Source of the DNA: Hyperoplus lanceolatus
Taxonomy: Eukaryota > Chordata > Actinopteri > Uranoscopiformes > Ammodytidae
NCBI GenBank assembly: GCA_026929865.2
Contig: CM049404.1
Location: 3,102,001-3,166,000, forward strand
Reading direction: 5' to 3'
Length of the DNA: 64,000 nucleotides
The notes beneath the pieces are model-generated. The model ran no database searches and had not been told where the DNA came from. It worked only from the letters and a program-made list of their open reading frames with translations. Shown in pieces: positions 35,443 to 47,158 of the stretch (position 1 is its first letter; each line of letters begins with the position of its first letter). The position numbers were made by a program, and so were the translations under genes.

Positions 35443-36224
35443 GTTGTTATAATTACAAAATATTAGTCAGAAACATTATAAGATGGTTATAGAATTACTT
35501 AAATGAAGGAATAAAATAAACACCAAGTTACTAATCAACAATTGACCTTACAAAATCCAAATGATTTATTTATTAAAATGTTAAAAACAAATCCAATACT
35601 GATTTTACAACAAGTATTTTACGTTGTTAATTGGTTAATACATTTAAAATTATTATGATGATGTTGATCAATTAATGATTAATATCAATATTTTATAAAG
35701 ATGTTCTCTTTGTTTTCCAATCTTATTTTTCAGAAAGACTGTAAACTTCACTCCCAGCCTTTAAGTTGCAATGTAATATAACATTTGTGACAATGCATCG
35801 TGCATAGGTCTAATTCAGCACATTCCAATTGGTTTTGTACTTTTTGTTTCATTGAAAAATGGCGTAATAACTTTAAATGTTGCTTTTGTTACTGACTGAG
35901 AGAGATTTCCAACATAAAAGTATTTTACCAAGACTCAGGCGGACATAAAGCATCATTGTAAATTCTCATTATATTGCTGAATGTTTAACAATCTGTTGTA
36001 AATCCCTGATTTACTGGGATGAACATACAATTTTTTTTTTAGATGAAAAAAGACACATCTGGAAGATTCTGAAAGGTACGATAGTACATCAACCAGTGAA
36101 GAAGAGTATTCCTGATACCACCTCAGAATGCTACCATTAATCTTAAACAAACAACAGGCAAGTCTCTTGTTTATTTACTGAGTGACTGTAGTCCCATGTT
36201 ATGTGATATACAAGACCCAATGTG
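35443..36224. other. Unassigned AT-rich sequence
   Basis: No gene or element terminus recognised. Confidence 0.35.
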
Positions 36225-36233
36225 GACATCAAC

Positions 36234-36722
36234 TAGCCTGGTTCTACAGTACCAGACCATTGCACTTCATTTCATTTGTACAGAAGGTCTGGAATCGCTC
36301 AATTGACAAACGTTCACTCACTTGGAGGCGGGTGTCTGTTGAGGTTTAAAATGATTGGATCTGCCATAACCAATCGCATAGCGTTTGGTCGTGACGTATG
36401 TCTTGCGCCGGGACTGGCTGGAAACCAACAAAACTCAGGAAAGCTTGTTCTTGCTCCGGTTTTAATTTATCGATATTCGGCAGCGTTGCCACAACAGACT
36501 GAAGAGCTTCTCTCGTATCCTCATTCTTTGTCTTCCTGTGACTACAACTGAAACTGGCGCACAACCTCAACGTCATCGTTCTCAGATACTCCCTCTGTTC
36601 GCTGATTGGATCAGCAGAAATCTGTTCAAACAGGAATGCATGAATATACCGCAGCCCCGGACTGACTACTGAAGGGAAAATGAAATTTGAGCGGAAGTAG
36701 GTAGGCGGGCGGTGCCAGGCTA
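36234..36722 (+). mobile_element. TAGCCTGG MITE, third form, complete
   Basis: It runs from TAGCCTGGTTCTACAG to ggcggtgccaggcta, flanked by the perfect 9-bp duplication GACATCAAC (36225-36233, 36723-36731). The middle (about 36405-36545) holds a segment not seen in the other copies. Confidence 0.85.
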
Positions 36723-37261
36723 GACATCAACAGCAGTGCATGTGAAAGAGGAAGAACCCCGCTCAAGTCAGGAACCCAATGACGATGTGGCTGTTGGTTC
36801 AATCCAAAAGAACGGTGGCAAGAGAGTCTACAATAAGAGACACCATTGTGTGTATTGCAGCAAGCCATATGACAACATGGCAAGGCATCTTGAAAGTGCG
36901 CACAATAATGTGTGGCAAAAGCTCTTAGTTTTCCTAAGGAGTCAAAGGAAAGAAAAAGACAATTAGATTACATTCGTAACAAAGGCAACTATGCTCATAA
37001 TGCCACTGTAATGGAGACGGGGAAGGGGCCAATTGTCCCGTGTAAATGGCCAACATAACAAGCACAGGAAGTAGATTTCATGTACTGCCAAGGACTGTTT
37101 TCCAGAAAATACTCTGTGGCGACACATGCGGATTTGCACACAAACCCCCAAACTTGGACAAAAAAACACGTTCAGGCTGTATGTACATACAATGGGCCTG
37201 TGCCGTTACATATGAGCAAGCTACCGTGGAAGGTTTTCAGTGTAATGAATCCAGATTTGAC

Positions 37262-37425
37262 CTTATGCACAATAGTGAGTCCCCCCCCCCACACACACAC
37301 AAACACTCCACCCCTGCACCCTCACCCAGGGACAAGGTGTGGATAATCAGCTCATGTGTTATGGTGCTGCTAGATTAGTGTATGAACATATGCATGAGTG
37401 CACTGCACCAGAGACATAGTAAAAC
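37262..37425 (+). repeat. Dispersed segment, inverted copy at 61016-61205
   Basis: It contains ccttatgcacaatagtg, a C/CA-rich tract, then gggacaaggtgtggataatc and tatgaacatatgcatg. It matches the reverse complement of 61016-61205 with few changes and one 7-base indel outside the simple repeat. Confidence 0.8.
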
Positions 37426-37984
37426 ATAACAAGGTCATTATGGAGGTTGGGCAGCAAACAAATGCGTGAACTGGGACGACTGTCAATGCCAGGAAAGTTA
37501 CGCAGTTAAAAAACTGGAGGATTTCATTAACCCTAAAAATGACCTTCAGCTGATCAAAGCTGTCAAAATGACCTGTGGCTATGACAGTGAAACCAACACA
37601 TGTGCCATTCCATCACTGGCAACCAAACTGGGAAATGCTTTAGTAAAAAAGTCAGCAATCTCTTGAAACTCTGGGACTAATATCCAGTACTCGAGTTGTA
37701 AAAAACAAATCAGGGGGGATGGTGGATTGGGTTTAACATTTAGGGACAGATCATTTGTGCTGATGACAGCACATATGGTGGGAGACCAACGGTTTACCCC
37801 TTTGATTATTGTTTAAGCACAGATAGAGATAATTATTATATTATATCTAGTGATTGAAATGGGGGGGAGTGCCAGCACTAACTTATTCACATATTAGCTG
37901 GCAAATCAGTAAACCATTGTAACATTTCTGAATCTTTAGAGCGAATATGCAGAGATTCAACAGCTGCTCCATTCAGGTGTTGGG

Positions 37985-38882
37985 CTGATAGAAATAGCCT
38001 AACAGGTGGGCAGAGATACCTAAGATGTGAGCGTGCGTAGCCCATAGCAAGATCTCTGCGCTTGCTTTTCGGGCACAGTTACTGTAATGTAAGGATAGGG
38101 GGTTTACCATTATGGCACTGCTTCCACATCAGTATAACAACCATCTGCGACCAAAAAGCAGAGGTGTTTAATTTTCTAATTTTCTTAGAAAATAATAAAT
38201 AATGACGATGACAGTCTCTCAATTAAAAATCAACTTGTGCTGTCAGAAACACTGATATTAAAGAATGTTCCAGACACAATAAGTATAATTGAACGGGGGA
38301 AAAATCTAATTTATGTGAAAGAAATAAAAAAAATAAAACTTGTAGCACACACTATGCGTTTTTGATTGTTCTCTGTGGGAAATGTCATTCTTGTTGTTTT
38401 GTTTCCAAATGTTTCATGAATAAAAACAAAAACGTTTTTATAAACATCACCGTTTAGTTTCTTTTTTCAAATCGCCCCTTGCATCATCCTGAAAACATAT
38501 TTACAGTAGCCAGCCTGAGCCGATAGAAGAGAAAGCTTTGGGGGAGCGCTTGCTTAAGGACAGTGACCACCCGATGTGCCAGCAGCAGCATCGTGAGAGG
38601 CGGAAGCAGCACTAGGCTTGTTTACAGGCTTAAATAAGCGATACGCTAAGTCGGTTTGGATAAAGTAGAATGCGAATGAGTTTTTGCGCACAACATTTAC
38701 TATCCGAAAGAACAAGTTAATGAGTGAAAAAAGTCGCAAAGTAGCCTGCTAACTGCCTTTGCAAAGGAGAGACTGCGCTCTGTGGACATGATTGACTGTT
38801 GACCACAGAAAAGCAGATGATGGGTGATTTTGGAGGCGGGATTTTGCCATGCCCACCAAATCAGAAGCTAGGAATGGTCCTG
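37985..38882. mobile_element. hAT-related insert in the recombinase fossil
   Basis: It shares agatctctgcg, gcctgagc and gaagagaaagctttggg-type blocks in direct orientation with 30265-30560. The right end ctaggaatggtcctg resembles the complement of the CAGGGCCGGTGCTAG-type terminus. The left boundary is uncertain. Confidence 0.5.
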
Positions 38883-39705
38883 GTATATTATATTACCCAC
38901 TCTAATTCCATTCACAGAGGATGTTCAAAAACTGCACCAGTTTCTCAATAAAAAGAGGAGTACAGCAGCTGAAACTTCTACAAAGACCTGGACAGATCTG
39001 GCCAAGGTACGTTTAATGCAGACCATCCTGTTCAACAGACGCAGGGAAGGAGAGGTGCCAAGCATGCCCCTGCATTCATCTAAGACTAGGGACAGAACTG
39101 ATCCCATCAGGATTATGACTGGGCCTTGTCTGATGTTGAAAAAAAGCTCTGCAGACATTTCACACAAATTGTCACTAAAAGGAAAACAAGGTAGACCGGT
39201 GCCAATGCTGCGCTGGAGCTTCTTGTTGAGCAGAGAATTGCTTGCGCGGTCCCTAAGGACAATATGTATATGTTTCGCAAAACCCGAACACCTTTTTTAA
39301 GGTGTGACTTTTGTTTCTGCCATTCTTAACCTTTTCACCCTTTATGTATTATAATTTAGACTGATTTTAATCATCTCTTGTATTAATTTCTTAATGCAGG
39401 TTTGTCTGTAATTGGGTGGAATATGGGTGGGGTATGTCCTGGTAAAAAAGGAGGAAAAATGTATATTCAATTGTACAGTAATTGTTTTGCAATTATGTCA
39501 TTCAATAGAAAAAACTTTGAAAGAATGAATATCCCTCTAAAATCCCTGAATATAATATAGAATCATCATAACAAACCAGCTCAAGGCTAATCAACTGTCA
39601 TACTCATAAAGTGAAGCAGCGCCCTTCTAATTGGGCCTTAATTGCAGAATGATTAGGCGTATTTCAAAATGTGTTATTCTGCTATTAAGCTTTTACTTCT
39701 CTGGT

Positions 39706-40310
39706 ATACAGTCTCGTGTGAAAGTTTGTGAACCCCTTGAACCTTTTGGAATTTAATTTATTTTTACCATTATTAATTCATTTTTTTCAGTATTTTTTGT
39801 ATGAAATAACAGATGTTTGTTTATCAATTCAACATTTTTCTTTTCCAGAAATCAATTGTTAAAACACATAAAACAAATGATTTGCCAACTGTTGTATGTG
39901 CAAAAGTTTGTGAACCCTGAGCTGCATTGCTTAAATCGAGCAAGGTAAACACAATCAGATGGGCCAAATTGATTGATGAAATAGACCAATGTAGTGAGAG
40001 ATCTTTAGGGAAGAAATTGGGCGGCACTAGATAAAACAAAGATAAAACCAGGTCAGTTTAGGCTCACCAAACTGAACCCATACAGGTCAGACATGCTAAA
40101 AGGGAAAGAAATCTCAGAGGATCTCAAGAATAGAGTTTTGATGTTGCACATTTGTCTGGGGACAGCTATAAATTCATATAAAAAAATTTGAGCTCCATCG
40201 GTCCACCGTGAGGCAAATCATCTACAAATGGAGAGCTTTAAGAGTGACTTAACATCTGTCTAGAAGTAGACTTCCTTCAACAATATCCTCAAGCGCCACA
40301 AGAAAAGTGA
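39706..40310 (+). mobile_element. Tc1 element, 5' part
   Basis: The terminal repeat tatacagtctcgtgtgaaag with the subterminal gtttgtgaaccccttgaacc is a known fish Tc1 type. A second gtttgtgaaccctgagctgc follows. The degenerate N-terminal helix-turn-helix of the transposase is readable around 40100-40140 as KGKEISEDLKNRVL. The element is cut near 40310 before the DDE domain. Confidence 0.75.
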
Positions 40311-40389
40311 TTTTTCAGGTAAAAGCCAACCCAAACAATACATCTGGTTTGGCTTTATGTATTGTATGTATTCATAGATATGTTGTTTT

Positions 40390-40468
40390 TACTTTTTCGG
40401 ATTAAAAAACAAGGCGTGTCAGTAAACTACATGTCTGGCCCTTTGTGAACATGAGTTTGACACCCCTG
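40390..40468 (+). mobile_element. hAT right-end fragment (family of 57854-60679)
   Basis: The end atgagtttgacacccctg matches the right end of the complete hAT at 60662-60679, with the tctggccctttg motif also shared. Confidence 0.7.
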
Positions 40469-41340
40469 CACTAATCTAACAAAGCTGAAGATACATCTGT
40501 GCAAAGCCATTATGAAACATAGTCTGACTACAGAGAACTGAGAGACAGATAAGGAACCATCCCACAAACATCACAAGTTCCGCATTCCAATTCGGCATGC
40601 ATTGATAGTTAGAGTATAAATGGATGAGTGTGCACTGTACTTTAGCAAGCCCGATCTCAGCATCAAAGAGATTGGTCTGAAAATGAATGAACCCTAATGT
40701 GGTTTATAACCACATATGGTTATGATCGTGTCCTGTTAAGAATTCAACAGTTGCTTTAACACAGCTACCAGGTTATGTAGAAACTGAATAGGTCAAATTG
40801 TAAATTAAACAAATGCATTCTTACAGCTATGATGACACAATTTGTATTTCCTTTGTAGCATATAAAAAAAGACAAATATGATGTGTTGTGGAAACAATCT
40901 AGGACATTGCAAAGTATTTCACTCCCTGACATGAGGCAGTGAGCAATTTCAATTATGTTTGTCCCTTATCATTTATCACTATATATTTTTTTTCTGTTCT
41001 GTTCCATTCCGTTTGGCTCTTCCATAATCACATCAAGTCAAGGTTGATCTGAATTCACTGCCTTCAGAGCAGCTATCATTTCAGGCAGATTGAAATTATG
41101 GTGTGGCTATTGAGAGAGGCCAAGGCTAGGGAAACGTCTGCAATCAAACTGTCAACACTCCCATCTCTGACTACTCAGGGAAGTGCACTAGCTATTGTTA
41201 TTAAAGTTAATAATAAGGATGTAGCAAGGATAGCCTAAGCATACCAGAGTTCTATCGATAAACAATGTGTACATACACTCTTGTCGTCTCTCCGGTGAAT
41301 TTGTATGTTGGATTTTCAAATAGAAAGTGCTTTTCTCTAT
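40469..41340. other. Unassigned sequence
   Basis: No gene or element recognised. Confidence 0.35.
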
Positions 41341-41624
41341 TATATAGTTTGATTATTTTAAATGTGGGACCATCAGGCTGTGGGAACATAGGCACACTTC
41401 CCTGACCGTAGCAATGTAGCTTGCACCCTCCATGTTAAGTGTTGAGCTTCTTGTTAGATTGGAACATTCTGGAGGTTTATGTAGCACACAGAAAGGTAAA
41501 TAGGTCAAATCATTAGAGAGATATTTCACCGGTGAAGGTTTATTTAAACGAGAATGGGGTATAATTTTGCTTTCGAAACGTCAACAATTAATGTCCTCAG
41601 TTCCCAAACACTAAAGGCTGCTAA

Positions 41625-41956
41625 GTACTCCGTGAGAAGAAAGAACATACAGTAGTTCTCTGTGTCAGAGATGCGAGAAGAAAATGGAAAATGACGTCAT
41701 TTTCTTCTCGCAGTACTTGTTTAGCTGTTCTTGCAGCTTGTTCTCGACACATCGTCCGGAGAAGTATTGTGTGTGTGATTGATCAGTCTGAAGTCAATGA
41801 GGAAAATCAGCTGGCGCTACTATGGTAACAGAACGTGATGTGTGCCGCGGTGAGGTATTCAGCACTTTCTCGTGAAGTATGTAATGTCCAGACCAGAAAT
41901 AACTTGTTCTTGCAGCTCTGTCAGCGAGAAGTTTGTTCTTTCTTCTCGCGGAGTAC
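41625..41956. mobile_element. Inverted-repeat element with internal CRE hairpin, 332 bp
   Basis: The terminal repeats GTACTCCGTGAGAAGAAAG (starting 41625) and the complement ending at 41956 match 21 of 22. Inside, TGCGAGAAGAAAATG (41672-41686) pairs exactly with 41698-41712 around a loop overlapping TGACGTCA. TAA lies just outside the left end and one base off on the right, so a PIF/Harbinger target is possible but unproven. Confidence 0.7.
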
Positions 41957-41994
41957 GTAACAGGCTTTACACAGTGTTGTTAAAACATAGGGTG

Positions 41995-42217
41995 ATGTAA
42001 AACAGTGGTAAACATGCCCCTGTCCCAACTTTTTTGAAACGTGTTGCATTTTAAATGTGTGTATATTTACAAAAAACAAGTTAACCAGTTTAAACAAATG
42101 CATACGATATATTTATACTATTATTTATTGATTTTTTTTAAAGGATTAGGAAATTATCACATTCTGTTTTATTCACATTTCATATAACGTCCCAACTTTT
42201 TCGGAATTGGGGTTGTA
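41995..42217 (+). mobile_element. Tc1 element, 3' end fragment
   Basis: It contains tgtcccaacttttttgaaac at the left and finishes cggaattggggttgta, the complement of a well-known Tc1 terminal repeat (TACAACCCCAATTCC). No transposase is left. Confidence 0.7.
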
Positions 42218-42427
42218 GATATTGGCCGTAAAGGAGTAATTTACGGACGCAAATAGACAAAGTTCAGTATAATAGGCACTTTAATGTATATGTTAAACCT
42301 TTGTTTTATACAAGTATGGAATAATACATGTTATGGAAGCAAAATAGCCCAAAAAATGTATTGGCTACAATGTTTTTTGAAAGGAATCAAACCTGAGCCT
42401 GCTCCCTCTATGGCAGAGAAAGAGCAC

Positions 42428-42545
42428 GGGCCTATTTCAGGAAGCAGGTTCAGTGGAACTCAGAGTTGCTCATCTCAGAGTTGGTCAACTCAGAATGCAG
42501 GGTTGAACTCAGAGTTGGTCAACTCTGGTTCCTGGGTGTTTGTAA
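42428..42545 (+). mobile_element. Harbinger-like MITE fragment
   Basis: It starts cgggcctatttcaggaagcag and has repeated ctcagagttggtcaactc motifs, as at 29168-29310. Confidence 0.45.
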
Positions 42546-42633
42546 TAATTAATTATCTAGCTCACTATGTATCAGCGGGCCATTCCAAACTAGCAACCAG
42601 GACAAACAATTTGCAGTAGACTTTAATACTCTT

Positions 42634-42636
<3 letters not shown>

Positions 42637-42676
<40 letters not shown>
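42637..42676. repeat. TG microsatellite
   Basis: An uninterrupted TG run of about 40 bp. Confidence 0.95.
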
Positions 42677-42677
<1 letters not shown>

Positions 42678-43002
42678 AGGGTGGCTGGTGCTTGTTTAGA
42701 CTTTGTTATTGTTTCTTATGTAAAGCTGCTGAGCCAGAGAAAGAATGGTGCCCTGGCGTATACACCATAACAATGAGGTGATGGATGAGCGTGGCTTCTG
42801 TAATTACATGCGGACCAACAGGTAACGGAGCGCACAGACAGAGAGCAGCGGCCTGCCTGAGGATGATAGCGCAGATCTGCTTTGCTGTTTTGTTTCCTTT
42901 TGTTCTGCTACAAGGCTGGCAAAGGCACTGATACTGAGGTCACAACACACACATTCTTGCACTGCTATCTTTGGGAGGACCCTCATGGACATTATGCATT
43001 CC

Positions 43003-43130
43003 CTAACCCTTAGACCCTAACCGCAACCATCAAAACTGTTTGCTAAACCCCAACCCTGACAATAAACCCTACCCTAAACCTTAAAACCAAGTCTTAACCC
43101 TGAAACAGGCCTCACAAAAAGTGAGGACCA
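43003..43130. repeat. Degenerate CCCTAA-rich block
   Basis: Recurring ccctaac, accctaaac and cttaaccc motifs follow tcatggacattatgcattcc and precede gtgaggacc. This matches a common dispersed fish repeat rather than a true telomeric array. Confidence 0.45.
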
Positions 43131-44399
43131 GGCAAATCTTCCTCACCTTTCAAAAATGCACTAACTCCGATGGTTAAAAGCTAAAACTGGAGCAAACAAA
43201 GATGCTTGTACAAATACATGTACACTCGCAGACACATCCACTCACTTGTGTGTCGATGCTAAAGTATATAGCATGTTATGTGCTTGTACTCAAACCTGCC
43301 CTCGTAGCTTATTTTTAATCAGGCTTCAGCGATATTGTTTCTGATAAAACACTGCTGCCCATAAACTCAGTGAAATGGCTGAGAGAACCACTTGTAGGTT
43401 TTCCCACTTCAGTGCATTAAGGAATTATTGTCGTAGACGACAGCCAGCCGAGATAGACAGATTGAGGTCGCTACACTAGAGAGAGGCAGATGAGAGAGGG
43501 AAAGATGAAATGCTATTGGGGCGGAGGGGCTCCCTGCTGTTTCAATACAAGTGTTGAACTAACTGGAAGTCGAGAGAGGAAAAGTAAGACAAACTGCTGT
43601 AAAATGCTGCAGACAAGGAGTGGTGGTTTGAAAGACACGACTAAGTGAATGTGTTCTGTTGTTCTGGGGTGACACGGGAGAGGAAGTTTCCGCAAGTTCA
43701 AATCTGGTACGCTAAGATCCAGGAAGATCTGGGACAAACAAAAAAATCTCAAAGTTTTATCACTGCTAATGTTTTCTTCCGAGCAGGCTTGTGCTAACAA
43801 TGTTTTTAAGGACATCCTATAGAAAACTGGTTACATAGATAAAAAGACTAACTAAAAGTGGCAGTGCTCTGTCTCTGTGTGCTTTTAACTGGGTTTTTAT
43901 ACCTTCGGGACCATTTATTTTAAACCTGCTTCACTTCGCTCTCATTGCCTTGCTGCATGGATTAATTTGGGAAATCTGCGTGGGTTATTACTCTGCTTTG
44001 CCTTGCTGGTGTTCTCCACCTGCAGCCAGCGCTCACCTGCTCCTCCTGCCTGTCTACCTGCTATCACTCCTAGCCTGGGTCAGGTATCTCTCTCCACACT
44101 CTCCCCTCCTGCTCCTTGCCACCGCCAACGCACGCACACACACACACACACACATGATCAGAACATGTAAAATAGCCTACGCCGACACTGTATGCAGCGC
44201 CACTCTATGCTCTCACCTCAAATGATTTATTTATTTATTGTTCTTTCGGACAATTCCACACAATACACAATTTTCTCTTGCAAATATTCATACATCATAC
44301 TTTGTGTTGTCCGAAGGGAGACGGAAGAAGCCAAAGGCTTATCAGTTCCCGCCCCCATTTTCATCAAATTCGGATTCAGATACACAGTTACTGTTACAG
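43131..44399. other. Unassigned sequence
   Basis: A CA run lies at 44133-44153. No supportable gene was found. Confidence 0.3.
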
Positions 44400-45480
44400 A
44401 AAATAAAAATAAAACAAAAAACATTTTATATATATATATATATATATACATACATATACCCATAATTTTTTTTTTCTTTAAGAATCTGCAGTCCAATACA
44501 CAGTCAATTTTAATCTAATTGCTTCAGCTTTTAAGATCAGTTCAGCACAGTTCAGTTTTTCTGTGACAATGCCAAGTGTATAAATTGTGAAGTGGCCTTG
44601 TATTTGGCCTGTTCCATTTCTTAACTGCTAGTCTAAACACTTCTGCAAAAGTATTCAAAAACAGGTCTGTCTGCTGGCCTGTATTATTCTTTACAATATT
44701 GTTATGAAAGTGACATTGACATTGTGCTCAGGTTATTAGTCTGTGATTTTCAATAATTTTTCAAACATAATTTGCTTTGAAATTGCGCAAACTGCAACTC
44801 CCTGTGACAACTTCATCAAGTCCATTCCACAGCTTAATACCCTTTACAGAAATCGAAAAGGATTTAAGTGTGGTTCGTATATTTTTCTCATTGAATTTAT
44901 CTTTTCTTCTTAAATCATGCAAAACTTCTCTGTCTTCAAACATTACTTGTAAACTGTTAGGAAGGCTTTTTTTTGAAGCCTTGTAAATAATTTTTACTGT
45001 GTGGTAATTTACCACATCACGTAATTTGAGAATTATACCTTCAATAAAAAAGTTATTAGTGTGTGCCCTGTAATTGGCTTGGTAAATAATTCGTATTGCT
45101 TTCTTTTGAAGAATCTCCAACGGGTGCAATGTACCTTTGTAAGTGTTTCCCCATATTTCAGCACAGTAATGCAGATGTGGGGAAACTAAACTCCAGTATA
45201 ATACAAGTAAGGCCTTTTGATTGAAACAATGTTGTGGTTTCCAAAGTCTAGAAATACTCCTGGCTATTTTGCCCCTGAGATGGCTAACTTGTGGTTTCCA
45301 GCTTAATTTATCGTCAATTATTACCCCTAGGTCTTTTTGTTGCTTGACCCTTTGAATTTCAATCCCATTTACCTTGATTTTTACAGCGACATCTGATGCT
45401 CTCCTGCCAAACATCATGAATTTAGTTTTTTCTAAATTTAGTGATAACTTATTTCGGTTGTCATTTGACCTGGCGATCTA
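44400..45480 (-). mobile_element. LINE, 5'-truncated, with reverse-transcriptase C-terminus
   Basis: The minus strand reads a 218-codon uninterrupted frame (45417 down to 44761) with VKQQKDLGVIIDDKLSWKPQ, ISRLWKPQHCFNQKALLVLY and HYCAEIWGNTYKGTLHPLEI. This is the thumb and C-terminal region of the same LINE group as 11117-12745. About 300 bp of 3' UTR follow, ending in a TA-rich tail near 44430-44455. The integration is truncated upstream of the catalytic motif at about 45480. Confidence 0.85.
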
Positions 45481-45539
45481 CACACACTGGCTCTTAATAA
45501 AGCGTTCTATAAAATCACAGGTTGCAACAGTATTTCACT

Positions 45540-45994
45540 GTGTGCTTCTTTCTTTTCATCAGTGTATGACGTTTATGAAAAGGGGATTTGAAGAGGCTCT
45601 ACATCAAAGTTACTCAAGGCGAAGAAGATCAAGGTGCTCCAGGACTGGCCAGCCCAGTCACCAGACATGAACATCATTGAGCATGTCTGGGGTAGAATGA
45701 AAGAGGAAGCATGGAAGACCAAACCAAAGAGTCTTGATGAACTCTGGGAGGCCTGTAAGACTGCTTTCTTTGCTATTCCTGATGACTTCATCAATAAATT
45801 GTATGAATCATTGTCAAACCGCATGGATGCAGTCCTTCAAGCTCATGGAAGTCATACAAGACTTCACTGATGTTATGCAACACATTTTTGTATTTGAAGT
45901 AAATTATTTGTTAAATTTTCACATTACTCTCTGCAGGCGACAACTTTTGTCCTGCCAACATCTGACCTTCCTGTGTTCATTAAATGATCAATTT
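45540..45994 (+). mobile_element. Tc1 element, 3' half
   Basis: From about 45624 to 45870 the frame reads KIKVLQDWPAQSPDMNIIEH then VWGRMKEEAWKTKPKSL, the C-terminal DDE region of a Tc1 transposase (SPDMN-IEH-W motif with the third acidic residue). The segment upstream is shifted out of frame. Downstream, acaacttttgtcctgccaac and ttcattaaatgatcaa are typical 3' sequences of this Tc1 type. It abuts an L2 fragment at about 45995. Confidence 0.8.
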
Positions 45995-46625
45995 GACCTC
46001 CGACACACCTCGACGGGCTCCCCTCAGGGCTGTGTGCTCTCACCTTTGCTCTTCATCCTCTATACAGATGACTGCAGATCCACACAGCCTCAGTGTCACC
46101 TGGTGAAGTACGCAGACGACACAGTTCTCCTGTCCCTGTTCTCAGGTCCTTCACAGCAGCATGGATCAGCTCTCCAGGAGTTTGTGGAGTGGTGCGACAG
46201 CTCATGCCTTGAGATGAACGTGAGTAAGACCAAAGAGATGGTGGTGACCTTTTCTAAGATGCAGAGAGAGCTGGCCGCATCATCCATCATCTCAATCCAT
46301 GGGAAGCCGGTGGAGCTGGTGGAGGAGTGTTAATAACTGGGCACCATCTTCGACAGCCAGTTGAAATTCTCCTCCAACACTGAAGAGATCCTTAGAAAGA
46401 GTCACCAGCGGAAGTATCTCCTAAGGAAACTAAATTCATTTGGAGTCAGCAAAAAGATACTGCTAACTTTCTATTACTCCTTCATTGAAAGTATCTGTAC
46501 ATTTTCCATAACTTGCTGGTTCCACTCCATCACCCTCCAAAACAGAAACCGTCTAGAGAGTACGGCCAGAGTCTGCTCTAAGATAATTGGACTTCGAACA
46601 AGAACCAAGAACCAATGGATTAATT
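45995..46625 (+). mobile_element. LINE, L2-like reverse-transcriptase fragment
   Basis: It is translated as TGSPQGCVLSPLLFILYTDD, KYADDTVLLSLFSGPSQQHG and SCLEMNVSKTKEMVVTF, with the YADD catalytic motif near 46110. Two adjacent TAA codons at 46331-46336 interrupt the frame, which resumes LGTIFDSQLKFSSNTEEILR and NRNRLESTARVCSKIIG. Both ends are truncated: a Tc1 fragment lies on the left and another LINE on the right. Confidence 0.85.
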
Positions 46626-47158
46626 AAAACTCAGGTTATAAGCTGTTTTTTCTACAAAATGGATAAGCAACAAGACTTTTGTCCGGGACTGTATTGTATC
46701 GAAAAGTGACCAAATCCAGCATATACTAATGGAATCAAATTTAGATTTTCTCTGTCTATCTGAAACTTGGCTACATGAAAACTCACCAACTGCAGCACTA
46801 AACATACCAGGCTACCAAATGTATAGAAGAGATTGGGTGAAATCAGAGGGAGGCGGGGTTATGGTCTATCTGAAGGATTGTATCCAATGTAATGAATTAC
46901 TGCTGTCAAACTGTGATTTGTAATGTATTGGCTTGAATATCACTCTACCAACACAAATGTCTTGTATTCTTATTGTAATGTATCGCCCACCCTCCTCACA
47001 TAATGAGTTTTATGAAAAATTACAAAACATGCTCAAGGAATGTAATTTTAAGAAAGAGGTGATAATAATGGGAGATTTTAATGTAAATTTGGAAGATAGA
47101 TCAATTAGAAAGAACCTCAAACAATGGGCTAGCTCTCTCACAGCTGATTAAAGTGGAC

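Larger units (their letters stand above)
36740..39300 (+). pseudogene. Fossil zinc-finger/tyrosine-recombinase element (Crypton-like)
   Basis: Three separated coding blocks follow the order of a fish mobile-element protein that I recall as zinc fingers plus a tyrosine recombinase. Block one (36740-37260) has a finger CVYCSKPYDNMARHLESAH, then a second cysteine/histidine segment around CQGLFSRK. Block two (about 37466-37666) contains DFINPKNDLQLIKAVKMTCG and IPSLATKLGNALVK. Block three (about 38905-39300) contains ILFNRRREGEV and KGKQGRPVP, which precede the recombinase catalytic core in the family. The blocks are separated by a dispersed repeat (37262-37425) and a hAT-related insert (about 37985-38882). 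The copy is clearly broken and old. Crypton is the preferred assignment; another tyrosine-recombinase element class is possible. Confidence 0.6.

Noticed and set aside
43003-43130. Interstitial telomeric array
   Set aside because: The CCCTAA motifs are irregular and embedded in a common dispersed repeat.
43950-44225. Leu/Cys-rich frame resembling a signal peptide or membrane protein
   Set aside because: Pyrimidine-rich sequence next to a CA repeat; no splice sites or homology recognised.
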